DNA of 64,000 nt from Apostichopus japonicus (Eukaryota; Echinodermata; Holothuroidea; Aspidochirotida; Stichopodidae). A program made the position numbers and the translations under genes. The stretch is taken from contig NC_092563.1 of NCBI RefSeq assembly GCF_037975245.1, positions 12,638,001 to 12,702,000 on the forward strand. Reading direction: 5' to 3'. The notes below the pieces were generated by a model. That model was not told where the DNA came from and did not search any database. It saw nothing but the letters and a program-made list of their open reading frames with translations. The first letter of the stretch is position 1. Every line of letters starts with the position of its first letter. Positions 12,668 through 24,700 of the stretch are shown piece by piece.

Positions 12668-14395
12668 TAGTGTTCAAACGATTAACCTAATCGGAATCGG
12701 AATCGGTACGAATATTGCATAATCGGAACATAATCGGAATCGGTAAAAATTACGTGGAATATATACCAGTTATGTCATACCGATTATTCAAAAACATATG
12801 GAAGGTGAAAATATCATTATTCAAAAACATATGGAAGTTGAAAATATCAATTGATGTATTAGGTTTGTTCTTTTACTACGAAATATTAAAATAAGATACC
12901 CTCTATACGCCTTTCACAGTGTATACTTTCATCAATTTACGCTGCCAGGGTCGCCGATTTTGCTTCCCTCGTGGTTAGTGACTTCAAATTTCTTGGCACA
13001 GTAAGCATAGCAGCAATACCAATTTCGCGAATTAACGAATGTTCTTGACAGGGTCAGAAATAAGCGGGGCGATGGGCGATTCGCCCTCGCAAGTGCTAAA
13101 AAGCCCTAAAGCACAATTACGAGTGCGAAAAAGAATTATAAGAAAATCGCCCTCGTTATATCAGGTGTCTGTGTAAAATTAATTGTGACATGCGTTTGCT
13201 TTAGCTAGGTATTGCAATTGCAGCGCGAATCGCGCAAACAGTTTTCATATCCCGCATCAAATTTGAAGCAGTGCGAGAGGGTTGCGCACAATCACCGGGA
13301 AGTTCCCGTAGCAAATTACGGCCTGCACGAAGCAATTTCAGTACCAGCAAAAATAACCTAAAATCCTCACAAATCTCCGACCACGTGGTAGCCTTACTTC
13401 ACACTAAGAAAACTGCATGGAAATCTAACCTTGCCATCTGTTTATTTGTTCTAGTTGTGTCGCAAATAAAAATTAAAAATATCCACGGAAACTGCTATCT
13501 TCGACCACATGTTAGCCTAACAACCACACTAAGTCAGTGGGAAATGTAGCCTAACCATCGGTTTGCAAAAAAAAAAAAAAAATGCGTAGATTAGTTTACA
13601 ACTTTCAATTTGCTGGAAATCGGCATTTGTTTGGAAGGTACTGTAAGTGATATGTCTTATAGAGGGAATGTTATATTTTATACTGGAGTAGTTTCTAGTT
13701 GTTATTATTTCTTTTTACATCAATCTGGTATTACATATTAGAGTAATTTTAAACAAGTTACGAAGGTACAATTTGCTTTTCACTTTGATTGGCCTAAGCT
13801 TACATTTTCTAATTGAACCTGAATGGAGTAAAATAGGTAACGAATAGGTATGTTTATCTTCAAGTTCGTAACATTTCTATTTGTTCATAAACGGTATAAT
13901 ACTGAAAATAAGTACAAAATAATGTCGGAATGATGGCAATATGTCATTAAAATTTACACTTTGGTAAAGAATGAAGATGGATGGTTTGTCTGAGATACTT
14001 TTTGAGATGGATATTTTGAGTAACTATTCTTAGCCCATTTCAAGCCATTAACAGGTGACATTCACATCGAGGTGGTTGAGCCATTTGCTTAGCACAGTGC
14101 TGACTAGGTAGGATGTCATATTTCCGTATTTTCGAAATAAAAAAATAAAAAATTTCTTTCAGAGAAACTCCAGAGGTAATTTGGTACATACAAAATGATA
14201 CCTTAGAGCCTTGTATAACAACGAAGCAAAAGGAAACAGGGGAAAATCACAACAATAATTTTTTCTGTCAAACTTTATTGCCGATTTCGTATAAACGGGA
14301 TATTTTCTCATTTTCAAATAATCGGAATCGGTACGATTATGAAAAAAATAATCGGTAATCGGTATTTTCTGTTATGCATAATCGGTTGAACACTA
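12668..14395. mobile_element. Non-autonomous hAT-type DNA transposon (1728 bp) in Sowah intron 1
   Basis: The left end TAGTGTTCAAACGATTA and right end TAATCGGTTGAACACTA form terminal inverted repeats (one mismatch in 17). They are flanked by a perfect 8-bp target-site duplication, CAATTGGG, at 12660-12667 and 14396-14403. An 8-bp duplication and TIRs starting TAGTG (YARNG) are hAT hallmarks. Multiple ATCGGAATCGG subterminal motifs cluster at both ends. Internally there is no recognisable transposase; the longest ORF (13271-13549) is basic but featureless. Copies of a 33-bp tandem duplication occur near 12785-12850. The perfect target duplication suggests a fairly recent insertion. Confidence 0.9.
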
Positions 14396-14403
14396 CAATT
14401 GGG

Positions 14404-15755
14404 AGAATCTGTTTCTTTTGAAAAAGCGTTGAAGGCTCAAGCGATTATGTTGGAAACACCACACAAAAATGTAACACGGCTGGTCATATGACCTGCTACA
14501 ACTGGGCTCTCATAGCTCATGATGAACTGCATGCAACATGCTAAAGCAACAGAAGACAAATTGTACATTTAAATCGTCAGTATCATCCAAAGCTTGACAT
14601 TCAATCTTGACTTCACTGAAGGCAACATTGTTAAGTGCACAAATGTTCTTTAACAAGGCAATGGTAATGAAGATTTCTCTAATGTTGCCTTGTTGTTTTG
14701 CTCTATCCTTCAACAATGATTTGATCAGATTTTACCCATAATGAAATAGATTTCTACTTGTTAATTTCTACATTAAAGTCCCTCTATGCAAGAAAACATT
14801 TCCATAACTTGAAACATACAGTTAGGAATACTTTACATTATTTCAGTAAACAGACTTGCAAAACTTCATGAAAGTGTCTCAGATTACAAAAGTGATGTTA
14901 TGTTTTCTTTGTTCACTGCATCAATTGCAGTTTTAGAGTGTATCTGTGCAGCTACATATGTATAGTCTTACCACAGTATGCAAAGTTAGAGAACATGCAA
15001 TGTTAATCCTAGATGCATACAAAGTACTTATGACTGCTCATATGGGATTGAATAATACTGTACATTGTTGATGTAGCCTATAGCAAAACACATATTTGAT
15101 GAAGCTCCATGTAATTCACATTGCTCTCTGTGTAGTAAGTGATCTAACTTTTTCATGTCTATGTTCAAACTAGCTTCATATTGTTGTACTTCAGAAATCC
15201 CAGCCTTTGCTTGGATTTATTTTTTCATGCTTAGTCATACAAAGTCAACACAAGTTGATTTGAACACCTATCCATGTGATGATCTTGTATGAACACTGGC
15301 TTATATCATGCCTGCTCTTCCCAATAAGCTTATTGTAGGAGTGTTAGCCATCTTGTTAAATGCTTAGCATTTAAAGTCTGCTTTGATGCTACTAACTACT
15401 GTAGCCTAAAGTTGGGCCAATTAATACTGATAGACACTTAGCCTAGTCTATAGCCTTGCTGCTGTATTACCTAAAATAGGCCTACCATTAAATTAGGCCT
15501 AGAATAATGGCACGCTGAGCGCCCAGTATACTTTCAGTAGATGGTGCAATGCATTTATAACTGGCGAAAAGGTACACTGCATTAGTAGACAAAAATCATA
15601 CTGCATTATTGAACAAAACTCATTTCGCGGATATGGTACCAAACCACTACCAATCGAACTTCAGTGCAAGCATTATGCATAATCCATGAGTACTAGTACC
15701 AGTGCACTATTTTTTATTATGGCACAAGCTATGACAAAGAGATAAGAAATATCAC
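14404..15755. other. Sowah intron 1, distal part, no recognised element
   Basis: Intronic DNA between the hAT insertion and exon 1. The 68-codon minus-strand ORF at 14510-14716 has no family signature. Confidence 0.6.
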
Positions 15756-15885
15756 CTTTATTTTTCGGATGTTTTAAGGCTGAACTGTAATGTGCTACGA
15801 GATCTAGATTTTTTACTTTGCCGCCGTGACCATCGATGTAAGCTTTCAAGCCTTCGGCGGAAAGCTCGTCTTCCGCGTTCGCCAT
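15756..15885 (-). CDS. sowah: Sowah coding exon 1 (start codon)
   Basis: This exon encodes residues 1-43 plus the first base of codon 44, MANAEDELSAEG...HPKNK. The ATG context CAAAG-ATG-G has A at -3 and G at +4, a strong start. The donor is AAAG|GTGATA at 15755-15754, leaving phase 1. The content (acidic start, then an HGGKVKN turn, then LDLVAHYSSALKHP) matches the first two helices of the Sowah N-terminal domain, where vertebrate members also carry an HGGKVRN-like motif. That motif, the correct phase into exon 2 and the neighbouring Irx gene support the call. The exon is GC-richer than its surroundings. Without splicing the frame would run on to a stop near 15673, so the intronic tail should be ignored. 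Confidence 0.88.
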
Positions 15886-15910
15886 CTTTGTTGATGTCGA
15901 TATCTACAAC

Positions 15911-15920
15911 GCATGCGCAG
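15911..15920. promoter_or_regulatory. NRF-1-like GCATGCGC site in the Sowah proximal promoter
   Basis: The sequence ACGCATGCGCAG lies about 26 bp upstream of the Sowah start codon and matches the palindromic NRF-1 core (GCGCATGCGC). NRF-1-like sites are common in TATA-less housekeeping-type promoters. No TATA box is visible nearby. The call rests on motif and position only, and the transcription start is unknown. Confidence 0.4.
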
Positions 15921-16394
15921 TTCCTTTTAGGTCAAAAAGTTTGAAGGGGGGCAGCTGTGTCACAGAATATTGGGGCCTATGAGAACATTTAATTTGCTTT
16001 CTCCGAGTACCAGTAAGAGTCTATCAAATCAAGTTGACATTCACTCAAATCAGATCTTAAGACAAAATATAGAGAAATTCAAACAAAACTTAAAATATTT
16101 AAAAGAACTTCTGTGTATATATAGTCTATTCACTTGTAATGGAAACTGGTTTTTGATATCATCAGAGGTCTGGTGAGTAAGTCGAGTAAGTTGAGTCTCG
16201 TCTATCCGACATGCTCAGTGATTAACCTCCTCCACGTATCGATTCTATTAATTTTTAGACTTTATAATACAAGGGATTAACAGCCACAGGTAAGCTTGCT
16301 CCGAAGAGCAGACATCATCTATTTAGCACGGATGGACCATCATGATGTAACTACTTTGTTATCATATTGTACGATTGTAAAGCTGTGGCGAAAC

Positions 16395-16622
16395 AAATGA
16401 ATGAATGAATGTATGAGTGAATGAATGAATGAATGAATTGATGGATGGATGGATGAATGAATGGATGGATGGATGAATGAATGAAAGAATGGAAGAATGA
16501 ACGAAGGAATGAATGAATAAATGAATGTATGCATGAATGAATGAATGCATGAATGAATGCATGAATGAATGCATGAAAGAATGAATGAACGAAAGAATGG
16601 TTGGATGGATGAATGAATGGAT
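16395..16622. repeat. (GAAT)n / (GGAT)n microsatellite
   Basis: An imperfect tetranucleotide array of ATGA, ATGG and ATGC units over about 228 bp. The minus-strand ORFs (His-Ser-Phe-Ile repeats) are artefacts of this array. Confidence 0.97.
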
Positions 16623-17714
16623 CCGGGATGAAAGTCAATGTTAAATTTCAACCAACCTAATCCTTTAAAGCAGCGTTCGGTCAGCAATGTTACCAAAAAC
16701 TACCAAATATTAGTCACAAGACTACTATAATTCGCACTACAAAAGCTTCGACGGTTTACCTTATTATTTGAATAATGTTGGATTCATCAAACATAGGTAA
16801 TGCATTGATATAGGGATTTAGTATCAAATAGATTAAGACATTTATCAAAATCAACCATTAAAAGCTGTTTTCAAACAGTTAAGTGGAGACCTGTCATACA
16901 ATCACTGACGATTTTTCATAGAATGGTATAAAAAAAAGGTGATTATCGTTGTGTGTCACCCACCCCCTCCCATGACAACAAATCAATGACAAACAAAGTA
17001 CTTATATTTTCGATAACGAGGGGGGGGGGGGGTCTTCGCCCACAGCAATCCGTATGTACCCCGATTCCAGAAAGCATATACCTAAGGCTATATGTGGTCG
17101 CTAGGACGCCTCAAAGTGTCATTCATCACCAATTTTGTAACATAATATTCGGACCACGATCTGTTTCACAATCTTTGGAAAAACTCAGTATGTGGGCTTA
17201 TGGGAGCGCCAGCGTCTAGAAATCAACATATGGAAATGTATTGACCCTCTGCTTGTAACTATAAGTGAGTATTTCATGGTGTGCATGGAATTTTAAAGTA
17301 ATGGTGTAGTTTACTCTATATACAGATATACTTCACCAAATTTTTAATTTCTAACTAAATTACGGTAACATTATACTAAATGGTTTTCTTAACCTAACCT
17401 TAATATAAGAACACGAACCAAATAATTGCCAAGTATGATTTAGACAATTATTTTATGAAAAATATACGCAGAGATAAACTTTGAATTTTAGCGTACTAGG
17501 TACCACCAGTCATAAAAATGTGATTGTTACAACAGACTGCTTTCATTCTCTGAAAGATAGACTAGATTTGCTCACAAGCCGTTTTCGTGAGCTTTGAGTG
17601 ATTTCGACAACGCTTTTCCGAAATGATACCTTCTCTTCCATTGTTTGTTATATGCATATGAAGTTTTTTTGCTTTTCCTGGAAATTCATTTTCTATAGGA
17701 TATATCCTTACAAT

Positions 17715-18126
17715 CAGGGGGGTAAGAGCCGGGGGGGGGGAACGGGGGCACGTGCTCCCACTTTCTTCCAAAATAGCAAATGTGCCCTACTGGAAAATAA
17801 AATGTGCCCCTTTGATGAAGAACTGTCTTTTGGATATCTTAAGCCTTTGTTAATTTTAATATTTTATTTTAATCATTTATTTTTAGTCTGTACATGATAT
17901 TTTTTAAATGGCATCCCATATCTTTTTGTAGCACGGTTAAACAATCTCAATACAAAATCAATGCTTCAGCGCACCATAATAGTATTGATAGCATACTAAC
18001 ACATATATATTTAAGTGATATGGCCGGTGTGTATCGGTTTATAGAATAACGAGTGGTGGTTGTGGAATGAGAAAGTGCCCCTCTGATGTTGCCCCTCCCA
18101 CTTTGTGGAAGCTTCCTACGCCCCTG
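17715..18126. mobile_element. hAT-like MITE (412 bp)
   Basis: The left end CAGGGGGGTAAGAGCC and the reverse complement of the right end, CAGGGGCGTAGGAAGC, form imperfect terminal inverted repeats starting CAGGG. They are flanked by CTTACAAT (17707-17714) and CTTACAGT (18127-18134), an 8-bp target duplication with one mismatch. Size, ends and target length fit a non-autonomous hAT element. No transposase is present. TIR divergence suggests it is older than the copy at 12668. Confidence 0.75.
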
Positions 18127-18134
18127 CTTACAGT

Positions 18135-19349
18135 CCAGTCTAACTATGATAACTGGGTGTGACAAAAACACAAAACTGGCGCGTACGGTCAACTACGGTA
18201 CAACCCTAAGGCGGAGGGGAGAACTTCGCTCATTGACCCTCTTGTATCGGTCACAGACCATTGACCCGCTAATCATTATATAAGATTGCACCTCATTTTA
18301 CCGACGATGATGGTTCCATCTCTCAACCACGTCACGTTACAAATCCCTGAGAGGAAACCAAGCAGGCGTTCATCTTTGGACTCGACCTGACCTAAAGTGA
18401 CCTTTCACCTGATTTTTGGGGTTCACGTTTATTCCAAACTCCTTATTTGAGTTTAACAACAAAAGCAAAGCTTGACAAGGATGGTTTAGACATGCCTCAA
18501 AGAAATTGCCCAAATGATGACTGTGTGGATGTATTGATGGGTGTATGAGGGTGGTATGTTGGTATAGGGTTCGTATCGGGTATGACTAGGACATATAGAA
18601 CGCCAGGCGGACCGAAGGAAGGGAAATGTGTGCGGCAAACTATTCTCTTTTGGTGATATTAGGAACAATCAAACTTATATGATATAATTCGATCCAACCT
18701 TGCCATTAATAAATCGGGCAAAATTATTCTAAGGTGTTTAGGTTTCCTTTCATATTCATTTCTATAAATAGGTCATATTTGATAATAGACGAGTGTCGCC
18801 AGCCAGACTACATTCATTAACTACAAGTATTCAGTTGTTCATCCGGTGATATAGTTTGTCTATAGTTCATATCGTAATATACCATACCTTGTTTCTTCTT
18901 CATTTCATCAGTGTCTTTCACAACCTGCTTTTCTGTGGGTGATTGAAGTACCCCGCAGAGTGCAAACCTGGGTGATTGACTGCTCAATAGATGTTAACAT
19001 AATAGGGGCTTTCACGGTTGGTCGTCTGAGCCAAATTAGTATATTCCGTTTGGTAAATACTTTGGATATCAACACCAATCGCTACAAATTGATTCCGATG
19101 AGGCATAAAGTTGTTTCTATTCAAACGCCCACGGATCCTCTACGCTTCAGTGATTACTTGGTGGAAATGAACTTCATCAAAAGATACGGCATAAGTCATA
19201 TTCTACATACCAATTTACAATCACGAGAATAGTTAATTGCAGGATATCTTTTATAACTTTGCTACGTACAAAAATGCTTGTTATATTTGCTTTCTGTATA
19301 TGAGGCAAAAGACCTTTTCAAAACCAGACAATATCACCAATCGTGGTCT
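18135..19349. other. Intergenic, no recognised element
   Basis: Contains a 97-codon plus-strand ORF at 18939-19232 with no recognisable motif, no splice context and no homology I can name. It is treated as non-coding. Confidence 0.45.
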
Positions 19350-20140
19350 TGAATCTGATTTTGAGGGAACCTGACGGTATAATGAGGTGGTAATTCACGA
19401 CACAGTGAAGTGAGGGAACCTGGCGGCACAGTGTGGTAGTACTTCACGATACAGTGATGTGCAGGATCCTGATGATATAAGTAATGTGTTACTCTAGATA
19501 CAATGAGGTGAGGGAACCTGATGGTATAAATGATGTGGTACTCTAGATACAATGAGGTGAGGGAACCTGATGGTATAAATGATGTGGTACTCTAGATACA
19601 ATGAGGTGAGGGAACCTGATGATATAAGTAATGTGTTACTCTAGATACAATGAGGTGAGGGAACCTGATGGTATAAATGATGTGGTACTCTAGATACAAT
19701 GAGGTGAGGGAACCTGATGATATAAATGATGTGTTACTCTAGATACAATGAGGTGAGGGAACCTGATGGTATAAATAATGTGGTACTCTAGATACAATGA
19801 GGTGAGGGAACCTGATGATATAAATGATGTGTTACTCTAGATACAATGAGGTGAGGGAACCTGATGGTATAAATAATGTGGTACTCTAGATACAATGAGG
19901 TGAGGGAACCTGATGATATAAGTAATGTGTTACTCTAGATACAATGAGGTGAGGGAACCTGATGATATATTGATGTGTTACTCTAGATACAATGAGGTGA
20001 GGGAACCTGATGATATAAGTAATGTGTTACTCTAGATACAATGAGGTGAGGGAACCTGATGATATAAATGATGTGTTACTCTAGATACAATGAGGTGAGG
20101 GAACCTGATGGTATAAATGATGTGGTACATCTCGATACCT
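19350..20140. repeat. 49-bp minisatellite, about 16 copies
   Basis: The unit contains AATGAGGTGAGGGAACCTGA, a variable GGTATAAATGATGTGG or GATATAAGTAATGTGTT segment, and ACTCTAGATAC. The first few copies (19350-19500) are diverged and the central dozen are nearly identical. Two unit types largely alternate in the centre, giving a 98-bp higher-order period. A decayed edge continues to about 20190. Confidence 0.95.
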
Positions 20141-20829
20141 TATACGGTATGAATATAGTGAGGTGGTCTTTCGCAATCCAACGGTATAGTATAACAGGAA
20201 AGTTCCAGGGATGTCGAATAGACTAAACATATTCTATATATACTGTATGGCAATATTTTTTTTGGGGGGGCGGGGCATGACCCTTTTAAAAATCTCATGT
20301 TTATCAGTTAAAGTGACTTGACCCAGTACAATTACCATCAAGTCAGTTCCTTATGTGTAGCACAACACTCCATGGGCAAACTTTAGACTTTACGACCTAA
20401 AATTACATGTTATAATGTGTCACAAACTTTGTCAATGACAAATGGTGTTGAATGTCATCCAGTGATATTCTGAAGTTAAAATAACATGTTTTGAATGAGT
20501 TATTAGAACTTATAAAACAATGGATTAACATCATCATTAAGGCCTACACTGCGAAACCGATGTTATCATCAGTTTAGCTTAAAAGCAGCATTCCAGAGAC
20601 TTAACATCTTCACAGGTTAATATCTTTGAAAACCGGAATGGCAATAGAAACATTTGATTTGATTGTATTCAGCAAATTATCATTCTTCATCTACATACAA
20701 AAAAAATGCATAGAGAAACATTTAAAATACAAGATGGAAATATACTTAAATGCATCAAAAAGAAAATAACATGCCAAGGATAACCCTTTAAGCTAAAAGC
20801 TTATTTCCAAAGGGGTCCTTAAACATTAC

Positions 20830-21752
20830 TGGCACTCATGTTCTAAATCAGTTTTCTTTAATTATAGCATATGCATTTGTTACATCGCACCTTGATTATT
20901 GTAATAGTTTACTATATGGAATTGTGCAACAGCAACTGGCACGTCTTCAATTGATCCAAAACTCGGCAGCACGCATGGTTACACGGAGTAGGAGGCACGA
21001 ACACATCATACCCATATTGATTGACCTTCATTGGTTACCTGTCTCCGCAAGGATCGAATTCACGTCTCTAGTCATAACTTACAATATTATAAATGGCACT
21101 GCCCCTCACTATCTTGGCTCTCTGATCAGTCGCCATGCAGGCTCTTCCAGAGCCCCTGCAGGTTGCAAATCGCACACGACAGAGGTGCAGACATTCTATG
21201 GAGATACGACTAGAGCCGGGTATATTCGCCCAAAAAAGCTTTGGCGCACGATCCTTTGCCTATTTTGCACCTTTTCTAAGGAATGCACTCCCCAATGACA
21301 TCAGGACAGCTCCATCATTAAATGTGTTTAAGGCACTCCTTAAAACTCACCTTTTTCGAAAGTATTATTCTGTTTAAACCTCCAGTCATATTGTTTGTGT
21401 TACCATCTTGCCATCTTTTGATTGTTTTATAGTGAAATTTAATTTCTATTTATGTTTTGATAGTCTTATTGTTGCTAATTCTTCGGCTGTAATAGTTTAG
21501 TATTTTAGTTTTATTGTATGCTGTCATATTTTATTGCTTTTGCCTTTAATTTCTGAATTTAATTGTTTTTAATAATTATTGTTAAGTTATTTATTTCTGT
21601 AATTCTTAGGATGCAATATTTTTAGACTGTATAATATTTTTAAGCTGTAATTTTTTTAAGTTGTATTATTTTATGAGTTTCTGTGAAAATGCTTTGAGAT
21701 CATTCTTTTGATGTAAAGCGCTATATAAGAATAAATTATTATTATTATTATA
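20830..21752 (+). mobile_element. 5'-truncated non-LTR retrotransposon (CR1/L2-type) 3' fragment
   Basis: Conceptual translation across 20868-21377 gives the C-terminal end of a LINE reverse transcriptase: TSHLDYCNSLLYG, then QNSAARMVTRSRR, LHWLPVSARIEF and, after a frame change near 21130-21230, FLRNALPNDIR and FKALLKTHLF. The A/T-rich 3' region ends with GATGTAAAGCGCTATATAAG and a short (ATT)n tail at about 21737-21752, typical of CR1/L2-like elements. The frameshift and missing 5' part show it is dead. Confidence 0.85.
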
Positions 21753-24700
21753 TCATATACGTCATCCATGCTTAACAATATGTTAAATGTGTGGATTACT
21801 TCTTTCAAACCGAATCTATGACGACATCAGATATCTCACCCATTTAGTGCACGTTAGGCCTTATTTTTATCACTTAGATTAATTATCTTCTCTTATACAC
21901 CATAAGATATTTTCTGCTTTACTTCCTCACAAGAACCATAACAGAACAACGAAGGAGGAGAAAGTCCAGTATACTATATTTTATTCAAATAAGTGACGCA
22001 TTGTAAATGTGATATTTTATACGCCATGAAATCCTACCTGTAGTCGTTTTGATATGGCAGTATATGTTTGCTTGACTAAGTTGTATACAACAACCACTTT
22101 GATTGCGTAAGCATCCTGTTCAGTTACCGTATAACATTTAGAGTGGTGCATGTACATGATCCGCTCGAAAGGTTCACCATTGTCGGGGGGAAAGAGCTAA
22201 AATGACCTAATGTAATGCTTGTTTTAGCATATTATCAGTTACTATCATTGTTGTGTCTGCCTTTATGTGAAGGAGCATAATTTAAAGTACAGATGGTGTG
22301 AAAATAAGAAGGATTGAAGGTGATATAAACCATTTTAGAAATTCTTTGGTAAATGTTGATATTACTCCGGGCGAGCATACAGAAGGGTTGGTGTTCAGTA
22401 TACTAAACTTGCTCCTCTTCTAGCTCAAAATCTGAAAGGTCATGATATGGATATTTGCAAGTGCCATGACAGGCCAAGATCTCAACTATCATGTGGTGGG
22501 TAGGATATGCCAGTTGAAAACTTCTATCTATGCTTTGGCGGGCCTTGAAAGTGACGTGTTTAGTCTGGAAGTCAATGGAACGATTCATTTTGGTATGGAC
22601 ACCTGCATAAGGGGTACTTTCTCAACAACGAAAAATACTAAAATTGTTATAGAGACGTAAAAGACAATGATGGACGTTATTTACAATGTTATACAGAACC
22701 CCCAAAAACATAATGAATGTTGTGCGTGAAACGTTCCGTAAAGGAGATGTTTAAATTTGTATCTTGTCCGTTGAAAAATATAGAAAAGACATATGTTATT
22801 ATTTCTTCTTCAGCATGTCGAAGCATGCACACGTTCTTGAACTCTCCTTCTACTGATGCACCCATCCAGTGTCGATCACCCTGCGTGCATCGACCCCCGT
22901 CATGATTCGAAAACTTGTAAGTTATAAAAAGAGGACGGGGGATTCGCTTGCAGAATACTGCGATAGTCTATATTACCCCCTTGGAACCTCTTTACAAGTT
23001 TTATACGATAAAATAACAAAACAAGCTCCCTAAAATTATATTTCAAAAGAGCGGATGGGACAACAAAGGGTGTTGTTTCTGTAGCCTATGCCCCAAGGAT
23101 GACAACCGAACAGAATAAAACAAGAATGGCTTTTGCGCCATGCCGGGTCGTTCTTTTCTTACTGAAGTTCAACAAAAGCATTTTAACTTCTTTCTTCAAA
23201 CAAGATCCCATTACAGCGTATAAACGTGAGAAATTGCACTTGAAAGAGCTATGCTCTGTTTAGCTCAAGTAGGTTACCGAAAGACGAAAGTTTACTTTGC
23301 CTTGTAGCGTTCAAAACAGATAATAGAATATTCGCTACGACTTGTACATACCCTGAAGAACAGGTATATATATATACTAGGTACGGAGTAATGCGGCGAA
23401 CTGAGACAACAGGTATATATGGAAATCTTTAAATGCCATGTGATTTTATAGTTCTCTCTTCTTCTACTTTATCTCTCTTCCTCTGTCTCTTACAGAGTCA
23501 TGGAGAAGCGATATATGGAATCTCAGAGACGGGGCTCATGTGAGGTGATTGAGACGGGGAGCTGCTCCCAGTGATTGAGATGGTGATTGCAGATGGGTAT
23601 AAAGCATCTAGATACAATAATACAATTCCACTCCCTCACAAACTATAATAAGGTCGCCCAGCTACCCCCCCCCCCCACACACCCTTGCTCTACCACCTCT
23701 ATTCGACATTCTCAAAAATGTATTGTAGTGTTCCTTCAGTGTCCGTCCATTTTGGGTAAAACAACAATTAATAAATAATAATTCGAATAAAATGTAATTA
23801 ATAATAATAATTTCCCGATATCAATCCATTTCTTTGCTGAATATAGCCTATTTTAAAAGTTGGGATATCTCATAAAAATGCTGAAAGTTCATGAGGAAAA
23901 TATTCAATCGAATTGCATGAAAATGTTATTTAAAGTTGATTATATTTAATGAAAGATGTACTTTATCTTCGAATTCACATTCTTTTCGATTAAACTTTAA
24001 ATGTTGGATTCATCATTGAATTATATACTCTAATAGCACCTTCCACCTGATTATCTCATCTTCAACTCAAATTAATAATGGTATGTATAACTATAAACCC
24101 TGTGCATCTCACTCAAAATCTTGCATAGGCTATAGCTTATAATTTAGCCTAATCACGTGATTACTTTCACAACTTCAGTCCAAAATCTTATATACACAAT
24201 TTTTATAAAACCATGGCTTCATCCGCACATTTGTTGGCAAATTAAGCCTTGAAACATTCACACATGTTATTGGATTTTCCCCTTAACTAACTAAGATATC
24301 CATGTGGAAGTTTGGGACCTTAATTATGGCTTAAATTTATACCATGAAAAAGTATTGTCGCACCAAAGTAGTGTATCAGTTGCTTTTGTTGTTGTTTTCT
24401 TGTCACAAACCTCATGAGTTTGTATATCAATTTCGTATTTGCTGTCAGGCTGAGGTAACTGATCATGTTCTAAAGAATAACCAGTGCCGAGAGTCAGATT
24501 TAGGGCGGGTCCATCAGGGCATCGGGGCCCCCAATATTTAAGGGCTCCCACAAATTTCGACATGAGAAGGTCGGCGTATTATGAACATGGATAGTATGAT
24601 ATGATATGCCGCAATTCAACGCTAAAATAAGCTACAAATTACTATAGCGTTGTTTCACTTTACTGAAGTGATTGTAGCCAACGTCTTCGTAAGATGATAA

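Larger units (their letters stand above)
1..15885 (-). other. sowah: Sowah gene, 5' part (partial, runs off the left edge)
   Basis: Gene-level entry. Three coding exons on the minus strand join with intact GT/AG sites and compatible phases (1, then 0, then 0) to give 215 codons. The product begins MANAEDELSAEG, continues through a small helical N-terminal domain (HGGKVKNLDLVAHY, KKFSQIVNEVAKV, GEKFLVLKKKY) and passes into a charged, low-complexity linker. From family knowledge, this N-terminal block with the KFxVLKKK ending is the conserved Sowah domain seen in SOWAHA-D, and the ankyrin repeats lie C-terminal to it. No ankyrin exon could be recognised in 1-9716, so the gene probably continues left of the window. 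Its neighbour is a divergent Irx gene, the linkage expected for Sowah in bilaterians. The left boundary given here is the window edge, not a gene end. Confidence 0.85.

Noticed and set aside
16340-16696. Minus-strand ORFs of His-Ser-Phe-Ile-His repeats
   Set aside because: They are translations of a tetranucleotide microsatellite.
18939-19232. 97-codon plus-strand ORF
   Set aside because: No recognisable domain, signal or splice context; within the length expected by chance in a 64-kb window.
24497-24560. GGGCCCC-containing stretch resembling a DNA transposon end
   Set aside because: No partner inverted repeat or target duplication could be found, so element limits cannot be supported.
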